Source of the DNA: Desulfitobacterium sp050251735
GTDB taxonomy: Bacteria; Bacillota; Desulfitobacteriia; Desulfitobacteriales; Desulfitobacteriaceae
Reading direction: 5' to 3'
Length of the DNA: 64,000 nt
Assembly (NCBI GenBank): GCA_050251735.1
Contig: JBFWMF010000004.1
Coordinates: 1-64,000, forward strand
Below the pieces are notes generated by a model. The model made no database searches. It worked only from the letters and a program-made list of their open reading frames with translations, and was not told where the DNA came from. A program made the translations under genes and the position numbers. Positions 17,663-26,248 of the stretch are shown here, one piece after another (the first letter of the stretch is position 1; each line of letters begins with the position of its first letter).

Positions 17663-18637
17663 TTATTGAACCACTGGGAATCCTTTATTGGCCCATCCAG
17701 TACCAGGTGTAGAAGGCATACCCATACCGGAATTTAAGGAGACTGCATCATAACCGAGTAAACGGAGGATCGCCACGGTCTGGCCTGCTGTTTGACCGGT
17801 ATAGCAATACACGATTACCTTTTTATCTTTAGGAAGCTGGTCAAAGGAAGCTTGCATTCCCTTAGCGAAGGGAATATTGATGGCGCCTTCAATATGACCT
17901 TTAGCAAAATCTTCGGCTTTTCTTACAGATAAGAACATAACACTTGTGTCCTTAGCATCTAAGGCTTTTTTTGCATCATCTTCACTGATTTTATAGTTAG
18001 CGTAGGTTGTGCCTTTCAGCTCAGCCATTTTCGAGAAGTATTCGGTAATGGCGGTTTGCACTTCTGGCTTGATCTCTGTCTTTCCTGCTGGAATAGCATT
18101 CGCTGTGGTTTCAGTCACATCAGCGACACCTTCGACTTTAGAGATCCCTAGATTCCAGCCTAGATTCACTGATTTTGCGTTAAAACCAGCCACGTTTAAG
18201 AGAGCAACGGTCTGACCTGCTGTTTGGCCGGTATAGCAATATACAATGATCGTTTTGTCCTTGGGTAAGTTCACCAAGTTTTGGGCAATAGCCTCACCCC
18301 AAGGCATGTTAACCGCTCCTTTGATATGACCTGCATCATAATCCTTTGCTTGGCGTACGTCCACGATAAAGAGATCTTCACCGGCTTTAACTTTAGCTAC
18401 AAAATCTTTCTCTGGGATTTTGTAAACATCTGCAGGCATGTTAGCAAAGTAAGCTTCCGCTACCTCTTCAACCACATTCACTTCAGGTGCGGGGGGCTGA
18501 GCAGGCTCAGTCGGTGCCGGTTGGGTGGATGCCGCTGGTTGGGTCGTAGCTGGAGCACTGGAAGAAGTGGAACATCCTGTAAGAACGAGGGACAAAACCA
18601 AGAGTACTTCAATTGATAAAAGACCTAGCTTTTTCAT
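17663..18637 (-). CDS. Exported lipoprotein with two rhodanese domains (copy 2)
   Basis: A 324-residue lipoprotein. The signal peptide ends in the lipobox LVLTGC near 18-23, followed by a Ser/Thr/Pro/Ala-rich linker. Rhodanese domain 1 (about 80-165) has its active-site loop in VYCYTGQTAGQ, and domain 2 (about 215-310) carries the same loop CYTGQTAGQ. Both domains keep the catalytic Cys and the DAGHIKGAVN / AKGHIEGAIN sulfurtransferase signature. It should transfer sulfane sulfur outside the membrane. The start at 18637 is preferred because GGGAGG lies nine bases upstream. It is nearly identical to the gene upstream over the first domain, so the pair arose by duplication. The partner or substrate is unknown. 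Confidence 0.9.
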   Translation of the reverse strand: MKKLGLLSIEVLLVLSLVLTGCSTSSSAPATTQPAASTQPAPTEPAQPPAPEVNVVEEVAEAYFANMPADVYKIPEKDFVAKVKAGEDLFIVDVRQAKDYDAGHIKGAVNMPWGEAIAQNLVNLPKDKTIIVYCYTGQTAGQTVALLNVAGFNAKSVNLGWNLGISKVEGVADVTETTANAIPAGKTEIKPEVQTAITEYFSKMAELKGTTYANYKISEDDAKKALDAKDTSVMFLSVRKAEDFAKGHIEGAINIPFAKGMQASFDQLPKDKKVIVYCYTGQTAGQTVAILRLLGYDAVSLNSGMGMPSTPGTGWANKGFPVVQ

Positions 18638-18686
18638 AAATTTATAACCTCCCAATGTTTTTTAAACCGCCCTATTTAATGTGAAC

Positions 18687-19733
18687 TTAAGAATGATCCC
18701 CTGCATTAGGTTGAGGCTGAGCACCTGAAGGCTGGCTACCTGAAGAACCTTGAGGCGGTGCAGTATTTTCTATTCCAACCACTGGGAATCCTTTATTCAC
18801 CCACCCAGCTCCAGCTGTAGAAGGCATACCCATACCAGAATTTAACGATACTGCGTCATAACCGAGTAAGCGGAGAATCGCCACAGTCTGACCAGCCGTT
18901 TGACCAGTATAGCAGTAAGCTACTATTTTTTTGTCCTGCGGAAGCAGCATCCCAAAATAGGCTTGCATTCCCTTTGCAAAAGGAAGATTGATAGCCCCTT
19001 CAATATGGCCTTTGTTAAAGTCATCTGCTTTTCTTAAGGATAAGAACATAACGTTCGGGTCTTTAGCATCTAAAGCTTTTTTGGCATCATCTTCACTGAT
19101 TTTATAGTTGGCAAAGGTTGTGCCTTTCAGTTCAGCCATTTTCGAGAAGTAGTCGTTAATGGCAGTTTGGATTTCTGGTTTGATCTCTGCCTTTCCTTGC
19201 GGAACGGCATTGGCTGTGGTTTCGGTCACATCAGCGACCCCTTCGACTTTAGAGATCCCGAGATTCCAGCCTAGATTCACTGATTTTGCATTGAAACCAG
19301 CCACATTTAAAAGAGCAACGGTCTGACCTGCTGTTTGACCAGTATAGCAATACACCATGATCGTTTTATCCTTGGGTAAGTTCACTAGGTTTTGGGCGAT
19401 GGCCTCACCCCAAGGAATGTTAACCGCTCCTTTGATATGACCTGCATCATAATCCTTTGCTTGTCGTACGTCCACGATAAACAGATCTTCGCCGGCTTTG
19501 ACTTTAGCTATAAAATCTTTCTCTGGGATTTTGTACACATCTGCCGGCATTTTAGCGAAGTAAGTTTCGGCTGCCTCTCGTACTACATCCACTTGGGAAG
19601 TCTGGGGAGCCTGAGCTACAGGCTGTTGGGTGGTAGCTGTTGCCGAAGCACCAGATGAAGAAGTAGCGGAGCACCCAGAAAGCACAAGAGATAAACCAAG
19701 GAGAACCGTGAGAGATAACCTTATCCTTTTCAT
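18687..19733 (-). CDS. Exported lipoprotein with two rhodanese domains (copy 1)
   Basis: A 348-residue paralogue of the gene just downstream, 49 bases away. The lipobox is LVLSGC near 16-21, followed by a Ser/Ala/Thr/Gln linker and two rhodanese domains, each with the active-site loop CYTGQTAGQ. It has an extra C-terminal tail rich in Gly, Ser, Pro and Gln (about 322-348) that copy 2 lacks. Domain 1 differs from copy 2 at very few positions, while domain 2 and the linkers differ more, which suggests duplication followed by partial gene conversion. An extracytoplasmic sulfurtransferase role, feeding or draining the sulfur reductase, is inferred from context. Confidence 0.9.
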   Translation of the reverse strand: MKRIRLSLTVLLGLSLVLSGCSATSSSGASATATTQQPVAQAPQTSQVDVVREAAETYFAKMPADVYKIPEKDFIAKVKAGEDLFIVDVRQAKDYDAGHIKGAVNIPWGEAIAQNLVNLPKDKTIMVYCYTGQTAGQTVALLNVAGFNAKSVNLGWNLGISKVEGVADVTETTANAVPQGKAEIKPEIQTAINDYFSKMAELKGTTFANYKISEDDAKKALDAKDPNVMFLSLRKADDFNKGHIEGAINLPFAKGMQAYFGMLLPQDKKIVAYCYTGQTAGQTVAILRLLGYDAVSLNSGMGMPSTAGAGWVNKGFPVVGIENTAPPQGSSGSQPSGAQPQPNAGDHS

Positions 19734-19826
19734 GAAACTAAATCAACCTCCCTTAATTTTTGTCTGTGACATTTTCATTTGTTAAATTTTATACAAACTT
19801 ATTATAAGGGAAGAAGCCAAATCTGT

Positions 19827-19867
19827 GTTATAAGACATTACTATATACCCTATCAAAACATTTGATA
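19827..19867 (-). promoter_or_regulatory. Candidate promoter and operator of the rhodanese genes
   Basis: On the minus strand TTGATA (19851-19856) and TTATAA (19828-19833) are 17 bp apart. The -35 hexamer is part of the palindrome TATCAAAACATTTGATA (19851-19867), with perfect 7-bp arms and a 3-bp centre. A second TTTGATA occurs at about 19893-19899. This arrangement suggests a repressor or activator site overlapping the promoter. Confidence 0.5.
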
Positions 19868-19967
19868 TCCCTCCCTCCTATGACTTCGTGATATTTGATA
19901 GAATATAAGGAAAAAGTAGTTCTATGAAAATGCGAAAAAGTAAAGAATGAACTATGGCGGTGTGGAA

Positions 19968-21527
19968 ATGAGAATACTAAAAAACTTCATTACCTCAAAA
20001 TACATCTATCTCCTTTTTACGTTTCTTTACATCACGTGTCATCTCATCCTTCTGACTCGCTTTCCCTTTGTTCATTCGGATGAAACCTGGTTAAGCGGTT
20101 TGTCCAGAAACATTATGGAGACGACTAGTTATGGCGTAACGGAATCCTTTTTTGATCTTTATCCCCGAAATCCCCACGCCATCAAGAGTATCTTCCATAC
20201 CTTGCAAATCCTTTTCATCAAGCTGATGGGGTATGAAATTTTTACAATCCGTTTATTATCCTTTTTATTTGGCTTGCTCACTCTATTCTATTTCTACAAA
20301 CTCTGTAATACTATTTTCAATTCCAAAAAAGCGGCTATTCTTTCAACCCTGTTTTTGTCTATGGATATTCAATTCATTTACGCTTCACATTTTGCTCGGC
20401 AAGAAATTATTTTGCTCTTTGTCTTGGTGTTTTCTTTAAACTATTTTTTGTCTACCCTTTCAAACATGAAGCGAATCCACCATGTTGCTCTGGGAAGTGT
20501 CATCGGCCTTAGTATTGGTATCCATCCCAATAGCTTTATCCTATGTCTGGCTATACTATTTCTTTATCTATTCCATATTCTTTTTACTAAAAAGCTCACT
20601 ATTTACGGACTATTTACCTATGTTGCTACGGTAGGAGCTCTTGCCCTCGGTTTTATCGCTCTAAGTTATTATTTTGATCCTAATTTCATTAGCAACTACA
20701 CTCAATACGGAAGTCAATTTGGAGTTACAAATACGCTTAGCTCAAAATTCTCAGCTATTCAGAACTTTTATCTAAAACTCTATTATGGAATAAGCGGCAC
20801 GTATTATACCCCCAATATCAAGCTAGAGTTTTATCTTTTTGCTATAGCCTTGGCTGCATCCCTACTCTTTTTATTTAATGAAAACCAAAAAACAAGGGAA
20901 CTCCTTATAAGCATTATCCTTTCCCTTGTAGCTGTTAATGTGGGGGTCCTATGGATCGGTCGCTTCAGCCAACCGAGTATAATCTTTCTATTTCCTTTGT
21001 TCTATATTTTGGTAACCTATGTGTTACTCTGTATGGGTAAAAACACGAAAGTGTATTTAGCAATACTACTTTTTCTCATGATAAGCATGAGTAGCCTTAC
21101 AAATATTCTTCCTTATCTTAATCATTCCTATGAGAGCTATCTCGAAGAAATTAGCAAGGTCGTTAAAAAGGAGGACCTCGTTCTAGCTAATCTCAATGCT
21201 GAAATGTATTTTGATAATGGTAAACTTTACGATTATCGAAACCTAGCTTACCTTGAGGAAAACAATTTGACTTTTGAACACTATATTGATAAACATGAAA
21301 TCGCTTACATAATCTATCCCGATGAAATGGATTTTATTTTTGCCTATAGACCCGAATGGAACAATGTCTATGGAGACATTTCCTTATATTATGATGACAT
21401 GCAAAAGTTTCTCCAAACAAAAACTCAATTAGTTTACGAATTTACTGAACCCACGTATGGAATGCGGATCGCTAGATATATTAACCAAAAGGATTGGAAG
21501 ATTAAAATCTATAAAGTTAAAGAGTAA
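19968..21527 (+). CDS. Membrane glycosyltransferase, ArnT/PMT-like (GT-C fold)
   Basis: A polytopic protein of about 519 residues with around ten transmembrane helices and a soluble C-terminal part from about residue 390. The first periplasmic loop carries HSDETWLSG (about 38-46), with the acidic residues used as catalytic base by GT-C enzymes such as ArnT and protein mannosyltransferases. The helices around 65-200 fit the PMT_2 pattern. The enzyme should move a sugar from a polyprenyl-phosphate donor to an acceptor outside the membrane. An in-frame ATG seven codons upstream (19947) is the alternative start. The gene is strikingly AT-rich compared with its neighbours and lies on the opposite strand, which hints at separate acquisition. 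Acceptor unknown. Confidence 0.8.
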   Translation: MRILKNFITSKYIYLLFTFLYITCHLILLTRFPFVHSDETWLSGLSRNIMETTSYGVTESFFDLYPRNPHAIKSIFHTLQILFIKLMGYEIFTIRLLSFLFGLLTLFYFYKLCNTIFNSKKAAILSTLFLSMDIQFIYASHFARQEIILLFVLVFSLNYFLSTLSNMKRIHHVALGSVIGLSIGIHPNSFILCLAILFLYLFHILFTKKLTIYGLFTYVATVGALALGFIALSYYFDPNFISNYTQYGSQFGVTNTLSSKFSAIQNFYLKLYYGISGTYYTPNIKLEFYLFAIALAASLLFLFNENQKTRELLISIILSLVAVNVGVLWIGRFSQPSIIFLFPLFYILVTYVLLCMGKNTKVYLAILLFLMISMSSLTNILPYLNHSYESYLEEISKVVKKEDLVLANLNAEMYFDNGKLYDYRNLAYLEENNLTFEHYIDKHEIAYIIYPDEMDFIFAYRPEWNNVYGDISLYYDDMQKFLQTKTQLVYEFTEPTYGMRIARYINQKDWKIKIYKVKE

Positions 21528-21558
21528 GCCAGAGCTTCCGGGCTCTGGCTTACTCTTT
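21521..21558. terminator. Bidirectional terminator after the glycosyltransferase and the ABC ATPase gene
   Basis: Arms agagtaagccagagc and gctctggcttactct, perfect over 15 bp, with a short loop and TTTT on the plus strand. It overlaps the stop codon of the plus-strand gene and ends transcription from the convergent ABC operon. Confidence 0.88.
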
Positions 21559-21584
21559 TCATAATCTAATTTATATCACTAAGC

Positions 21585-22397
21585 TCAATGCTCAGAATCG
21601 ATATCCAGTAGCGAATAGACTTGATTATAAACTTCAGAATATCCCTCTGTCCCTACAGATCTTGGTCTTGGCTGCTGATTAGGAAATATTCTTTTAATTC
21701 CCCCACTCCCCCTCCCGCCCATGACTGCGATGCGATCTGAGAGTATTACGGCTTCTTGGATATCGTGGGTTACCAACACGATAGTAACCCCTGTCTCCCT
21801 CCAGACTTTCAAAAGTAAGTTCTGAAGAGATAACCGTGTTAACGCATCCAAGCTCCCGAAAGGCTCATCCATGAGTAAAACTTTCGGTTTAATTACCAAA
21901 GCCCTTGCCATGGCAGCTTTTTGCTTCATTCCTCCCGAAAGCTGATGTGGATAACTGTCTTCGAATCCACTTAACTCTACTAAATTAAGATACTTAAGGG
22001 CTAGCTCACGGTGTGTCGCTTCACTATCCCCAAGACGGTTCAACTTCAAGGGGTAGATTGTATTCTGAATTACGGTTTTCCAAGGAAAGAGCTGGTTAAA
22101 ATCCTGAAAAATCATCATCCGCTTCACTTCTGGTTTCACAATCTCTTTGCCATCCATGAATACACGACCCGAACTAGGGTGATCAAACCCAGCAATTTGC
22201 CTTAATAGTGTGGTTTTACCACAGCCAGAAGGCCCCAAAATGGCTAAAATCTCCCCTTTATATATATCCAGATCAATATTATCCAGTACCCTTAGACTCT
22301 CCTCAGACCTCTGATAATTTTTACTCACCGACTTAAGGTGAATCGTCACCTCTCTGTCTGCTAATCTTTTTTCCATTTCCTTTAGCTCATTCCCCAT
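21585..22397 (-). CDS. ABC transporter ATP-binding protein, SsuB/TauB-like
   Basis: A 270-residue ATPase of the nitrate/sulfonate/taurine importer class. Walker A GPSGCGKTTL is near 56-65, the signature LSGGMKQKAAMARAL near 153-167, Walker B VLLMDEPFGSLDALT near 173-187, and the switch His is in VTHDIQEA near 208. It powers the permease encoded upstream, which it overlaps by 16 bp. The three genes form a complete importer. The C-terminal tail (RIFPNQQPRPR and onward) is a common feature of this class. Substrate is not determined by this subunit. Confidence 0.92.
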   Translation of the reverse strand: MGNELKEMEKRLADREVTIHLKSVSKNYQRSEESLRVLDNIDLDIYKGEILAILGPSGCGKTTLLRQIAGFDHPSSGRVFMDGKEIVKPEVKRMMIFQDFNQLFPWKTVIQNTIYPLKLNRLGDSEATHRELALKYLNLVELSGFEDSYPHQLSGGMKQKAAMARALVIKPKVLLMDEPFGSLDALTRLSLQNLLLKVWRETGVTIVLVTHDIQEAVILSDRIAVMGGRGSGGIKRIFPNQQPRPRSVGTEGYSEVYNQVYSLLDIDSEH

Positions 22398-23164
22398 TTT
22401 TTGATCGTCCTTTCTTCAATTACAGCAAAGAAAAAGTCCTCGACAATAATCCCAATCAGGACAATCACAAAGAGTCCGGCAAAGAGACCGGGGGTATCCA
22501 TAAAAACTCTTTGCTTGAAAATATACCACCCCAAGCCACCCTTAGCGCCCACAGCACCAAAGATCATTTCCGCACTAATCAACGCTCGCCACGCCCTAGC
22601 CCAACCGATGCGCAACCCGGAGAGCACATAGGGCAAGGAAGCCGGAATAAAGATATCCTTAATGATGCGAAAGCGATTTAAACCTAGGTTCAAGCCAACC
22701 TCTTTGTAGATGGTCGGTATGGATCGGAAACCGGTCATCATATTTAAAATCAGCGGCCAAATGACCGAATGCACGATAATAACAAGAATGGAGACCGTGC
22801 CGGTGCCAAACCAAATAATAATTAAAGGCAATAAAGCAATTCCCGGCAAAGGATGGGCAATCGCGACTAGGGTATCTACAAGTCCGTCAACCATTTTATT
22901 ACTGATAGCCAAAGAGCTTATCACAATGGCCGCCAGCAGGCTGATCAGAAGTCCCTGGAGGATTAAGGCTAGGGAAAAACCCGTCTGAATGATGATCTCT
23001 CCACTGACAACCGAATGACCCAAGGCCCTTGCAATAATTAACAAGGACGGAAAAACGGCTGTCGGAAAGACACCACTTTGAGCGGTCAGCTCCCAGACTG
23101 CTAGGATGGCTATCATCCAAAATAATCTGGTCTTCAATTTGCGGTAAGACTCGTTTTTCATCAT
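22382..23164 (-). CDS. ABC transporter permease, SsuC/TauC-like
   Basis: A 260-residue permease with about six transmembrane helices. The cytoplasmic coupling loop EVGLNLGLNRFRIIKDIFIPASLPYV (in parts, about 157-182) carries the EAA-type motif of binding-protein-dependent importers. It overlaps the solute-binding lipoprotein gene by 4 bp and the ATPase gene by 16 bp, which indicates tight translational coupling. Family assignment is secure; the transported compound is not. Confidence 0.91.
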   Translation of the reverse strand: MMKNESYRKLKTRLFWMIAILAVWELTAQSGVFPTAVFPSLLIIARALGHSVVSGEIIIQTGFSLALILQGLLISLLAAIVISSLAISNKMVDGLVDTLVAIAHPLPGIALLPLIIIWFGTGTVSILVIIVHSVIWPLILNMMTGFRSIPTIYKEVGLNLGLNRFRIIKDIFIPASLPYVLSGLRIGWARAWRALISAEMIFGAVGAKGGLGWYIFKQRVFMDTPGLFAGLFVIVLIGIIVEDFFFAVIEERTIKKWGMS

Positions 23165-24126
23165 TTCCTATCCCATATTACTTCCTTTAGATTGGCCGGT
23201 TGACTCTTGATCAATCCATATTTCTGCATGAAGTCAGCAAATTTCATAACACCTTGAACTTCAAGACCATAGGTGGTATCCGAACGCTCCAGATAATTTG
23301 CTAACTCCGCTTCATCCATCTGATAGGCTTTAGCTAGTATATTCACCGTTTCCGTTGGATTACCTTCCATAAATTTTATTGCTTCGGCCAATGCTTCAAG
23401 GAATGCCTCATAGACCGCAGGCTGTGTTTCATAGAACTTCTCGGTTGTAACACCTACGGCAAAAGTAAAGTCTTCTCCCATAACCTCTTTGCCGTCCAGA
23501 ATTTGATGGATTCCCGGTTCCTCAAGCTCCATAAATAAATAGGGTGGCGTCGTAAAATGGGCACTGATTTCACTCCCTGCCAACAGTGCATTCATACCAT
23601 CAGGATGATCAAGTGTGACCAATTGATTATCCAATCTCTTGGGATCACTCCATAGTTTGTCAGCAGCCATGGCCAGTAAAATATGCTGGATGCTTCCGGG
23701 CTGAGGCAAGGCTATCCTATCTTCCGGCGTAAAATCCGCGATGGATTGAATCGATTCTTTATTGACCACCAGCCCAATGGGACTGGTGGAAAGCCCGCAA
23801 GCAATCTTCCATTCCATGCCTTTATCCCAACCGATCAAAAAAGGCGGAATGGCCATAAAGCCTACATCCAATTCCCCTGCCAGCATCGCCTCGCGAATAG
23901 CCGTAGTATTACCAAGTTGCCGCCAGCTTACTTCGATTCCGGGTAATTTGCTTTCTAAAAGCTGTTTCTCTTTCATAATCTGTAACGGAGCATAGGCAAG
24001 ACCGTATTGTTCAGCAATTTTTATTTGCAGCTTGTTTTCTTGAACTTCTTTTGCAGTATTACAGCCCACTAAAGTCAAGCTAAGAAGGGTTATGACAAGG
24101 ATAGGTAAAAGAATCTTCCTCTTCAT
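23161..24126 (-). CDS. ABC transporter solute-binding lipoprotein, SsuA/NMT1-like
   Basis: A 321-residue lipoprotein from an ATG at 24126 with GGAGG seven bases upstream; a GTG five codons earlier is within that ribosome-binding site. The lipobox LTLVGC lies near 16-21. The fold is of the NMT1/SsuA type, with lobe-1 features AYAPLQIMKEKQLLE and LAGELDVGFMAIPPFLIGW and lobe-2 feature LALPQPGSIQHILL in the middle region. Such proteins bind sulfonates, thiamin precursors, bicarbonate or nitrate. Nothing in the window fixes the ligand; the sulfur island about 4 kb away makes an organosulfur compound attractive but unproven. Confidence 0.87.
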   Translation of the reverse strand: MKRKILLPILVITLLSLTLVGCNTAKEVQENKLQIKIAEQYGLAYAPLQIMKEKQLLESKLPGIEVSWRQLGNTTAIREAMLAGELDVGFMAIPPFLIGWDKGMEWKIACGLSTSPIGLVVNKESIQSIADFTPEDRIALPQPGSIQHILLAMAADKLWSDPKRLDNQLVTLDHPDGMNALLAGSEISAHFTTPPYLFMELEEPGIHQILDGKEVMGEDFTFAVGVTTEKFYETQPAVYEAFLEALAEAIKFMEGNPTETVNILAKAYQMDEAELANYLERSDTTYGLEVQGVMKFADFMQKYGLIKSQPANLKEVIWDRK

Positions 24127-24188
24127 AAAATTTACCTCCACTACAGTTCATCATATCATCTACTTCCGGATTTTGGGCACATACAGAT

Positions 24189-25454
24189 TTATTTCCTACA
24201 ATGCAAATCCATGAGCATATCTTTCTCTCTAGTATCCCTAATCTCCAGACACTCCAAAGCCTTTTCTATCTTAAATCTCAAACCATCGGCAGAATCAGCT
24301 TGAAATAGCATATACCCGACTCGCTGGGTAGCATTTTGGATTTCTTGAATTGTACTCCCCACGTGATAATTAAACCCACCGGTGATCGCCCCCGACCTAG
24401 CCACTATTTCCTCCATGGGTGTCATCCTACTGATCGTACCCGGCTTAGTGAAAATCATTTGAACAGAAGCGTGGTTTGCATTATGTTTAAAGTCGTATTG
24501 TTCAAGGGCAGTATAGTCTACGTCTTGCCCTGCGGCATGGTGGATTAGCATTTCAAGAATATCTACCCCCGTAATCACGGGTAATAATTCATCCTCGTAA
24601 GCTCCCCCGATCCTGCAAGCGATCTCATTGACCTTGATACCTTCCGAGCCGATCAGCATTTGAAAATAAATGGGTCCGTTTTGAATGCCAAAGGCCTTGA
24701 CTATTTTGTTTGTAAGCTCTTCTATCTCCTGAGAATAGTTAGCAAGATGCTTTGAAGGAAAATTATGAGCAATACAAATGCCGATGTGGTGGCCGTTTGA
24801 AATTGTTTGCCTGTCCGTCACCGTCAAGATATGGGCTTTGCCGTTGCGAACCCAGCCGCTCAGGGTGATTTCTTCACTCGGATAAAATTCTTCGACTAGG
24901 ATTTCCTCTTCTCTGGAGTAGCTTAAGACATCAGGCAATAAGCTTCGTATTTGTTGCAAAGACTCGACTTTATAAACCCCACGTTGCCCCTGGCTGTCTA
25001 AGGGTTTCATGACCACTGGGAATCTTAAGCCCTCAAGTTCAGCCTCCTCGAAATCCTCCTGGATGAGTCGATATTCGGCGCTGGGAATTCCATTTTCCTT
25101 AAATATTTTCTTCATCACTTTTTTATGAGTTACAGCTTTTGCTTGCTCAACACCTAAAAAAGAGGGAAACCCTAATTCATTAGCTACTTTTGCGCAAGTC
25201 AACACGGGTTGATCCGTGCCAACAGTCAAAATGCCATCGATTCTATACTGGCGGGCAACAGATAGGCACCCTTGCGCATCAAAGGTACTGGTCAACTCGC
25301 TGTACTCAGCGAACTTCTTCCCTGGGGCATCATCTAAATAGTCGGCAACTATCACCGTATGCCCTTCTTCTTTAGCCCGCAATATAGCATTAATCTGAAT
25401 GTTACTCCCGCCTAGAATTAGCAATCTAGCCAGAGCTATTCCCTCCTGACACAT
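24189..25454 (-). CDS. ATP-grasp ligase (carboxylate-amine ligase family)
   Basis: A protein of up to 421 residues. The N-terminal pre-ATP-grasp domain starts at ARLLILGGSNIQINAILRA and contains VIVADYLDDAPGK. The ATP-grasp core runs from about 115, with FPVVMKPLDSQGQRGVYKV near 150, EEILVEEFYP near 190 and VNEIACRIGGAYEDELLP near 285. It resembles CarB/PurK-type and biotin-carboxylase-like ligases that join a carboxylate to an amine through an acylphosphate. The start is unclear: ATG at 25454 has a weak ribosome-binding site, while AGGAGGG lies eight bases before a CTG about eight codons in. It sits between an ABC importer and a GT2/WecE pair. Substrate unknown. Confidence 0.75.
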   Translation of the reverse strand: MCQEGIALARLLILGGSNIQINAILRAKEEGHTVIVADYLDDAPGKKFAEYSELTSTFDAQGCLSVARQYRIDGILTVGTDQPVLTCAKVANELGFPSFLGVEQAKAVTHKKVMKKIFKENGIPSAEYRLIQEDFEEAELEGLRFPVVMKPLDSQGQRGVYKVESLQQIRSLLPDVLSYSREEEILVEEFYPSEEITLSGWVRNGKAHILTVTDRQTISNGHHIGICIAHNFPSKHLANYSQEIEELTNKIVKAFGIQNGPIYFQMLIGSEGIKVNEIACRIGGAYEDELLPVITGVDILEMLIHHAAGQDVDYTALEQYDFKHNANHASVQMIFTKPGTISRMTPMEEIVARSGAITGGFNYHVGSTIQEIQNATQRVGYMLFQADSADGLRFKIEKALECLEIRDTREKDMLMDLHCRK

Positions 25455-25501
25455 TACGGAATACCCTTCAGATACTCCCTAATCAATCTTGTAACGATAG
25501 C

Positions 25502-26248
25502 TTATCGTTTTATTTCCGCTATTTCATATTGTGGGGGAGTGGTCCTTGCGAATTTGGCAAACCCCGGGCCATAGTTAAGCAGAATCTTTAGATATAGCCT
25601 AACTAATTTTAAGATGCTGTAATTGGATTGCCCTGATTCCCTTTTATGGTGCTCGACTTCAATATTTCCTACTACAACTCGCTGTTTAAAGATAATCGCC
25701 GAAATGTAGACAAAAGAAGTTCGGTCCTCAATAATTTTGGCAACTAAATCCTGACGAAGGATACGAAAACTACTCACTTTGATTCCAGCAGGCTTGTTGA
25801 TCATGAGGTTGAAGAGCAGGTCTCTTAGCATTCCACCCCAATAGCGATACCCTTGAACCTTCTTAGTGGACAGTGGTGGCAAACCGTAAACTACATCATA
25901 ACCCTCTTGAATTTTCTGCCAAAGCTTAACGATCTCCTCGGGAGGATTCTGCAAATCATCATCCATGATGACTGTATAGTTCCCGGTGGCGTAACGCAAA
26001 CCACACATAATAGCATTTTGCTGACCATAATTCCTCTTGAGCTGAATGACCTTGATTCGTGACTCTACCCTATGCAGCTCAAGCATTTTGCCAAAGCTTT
26101 CATCTTTACTGCCATCATCAACTAAAATGATCTCGAAATCAAGGTTAAGTTTATTTAGGGCTTCCTTAAGGCTGTAACAAAGCTTTTCTAAGATCTTCTG
26201 ACTATTATAGACAGGAACAACAACACTCATCTTTTCCATCATAATCAC
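25502..26248 (-). CDS. Family 2 glycosyltransferase, ArnC/DPM1-like
   Basis: A 248-residue GT2 enzyme. SVVVPVYNSQKILEKLCYSL near 8-27 opens the nucleotide-binding fold, followed by ILVDDGSKDES near 41-51, RNYGQQNAIMCGL near 72-84 and the metal site DDDLQNPPEEI near 96-106. The RNYGQ and DLQNPPEE elements are those of ArnC and dolichyl/undecaprenyl-phosphate sugar transferases. It lacks the two C-terminal membrane helices of ArnC. It overlaps the wecE-like gene by 4 bp. I infer that it loads a sugar onto undecaprenyl phosphate, possibly for the PMT-like enzyme at 19968-21527. Confidence 0.83.
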   Translation of the reverse strand: MIMMEKMSVVVPVYNSQKILEKLCYSLKEALNKLNLDFEIILVDDGSKDESFGKMLELHRVESRIKVIQLKRNYGQQNAIMCGLRYATGNYTVIMDDDLQNPPEEIVKLWQKIQEGYDVVYGLPPLSTKKVQGYRYWGGMLRDLLFNLMINKPAGIKVSSFRILRQDLVAKIIEDRTSFVYISAIIFKQRVVVGNIEVEHHKRESGQSNYSILKLVRLYLKILLNYGPGFAKFARTTPPQYEIAEIKR

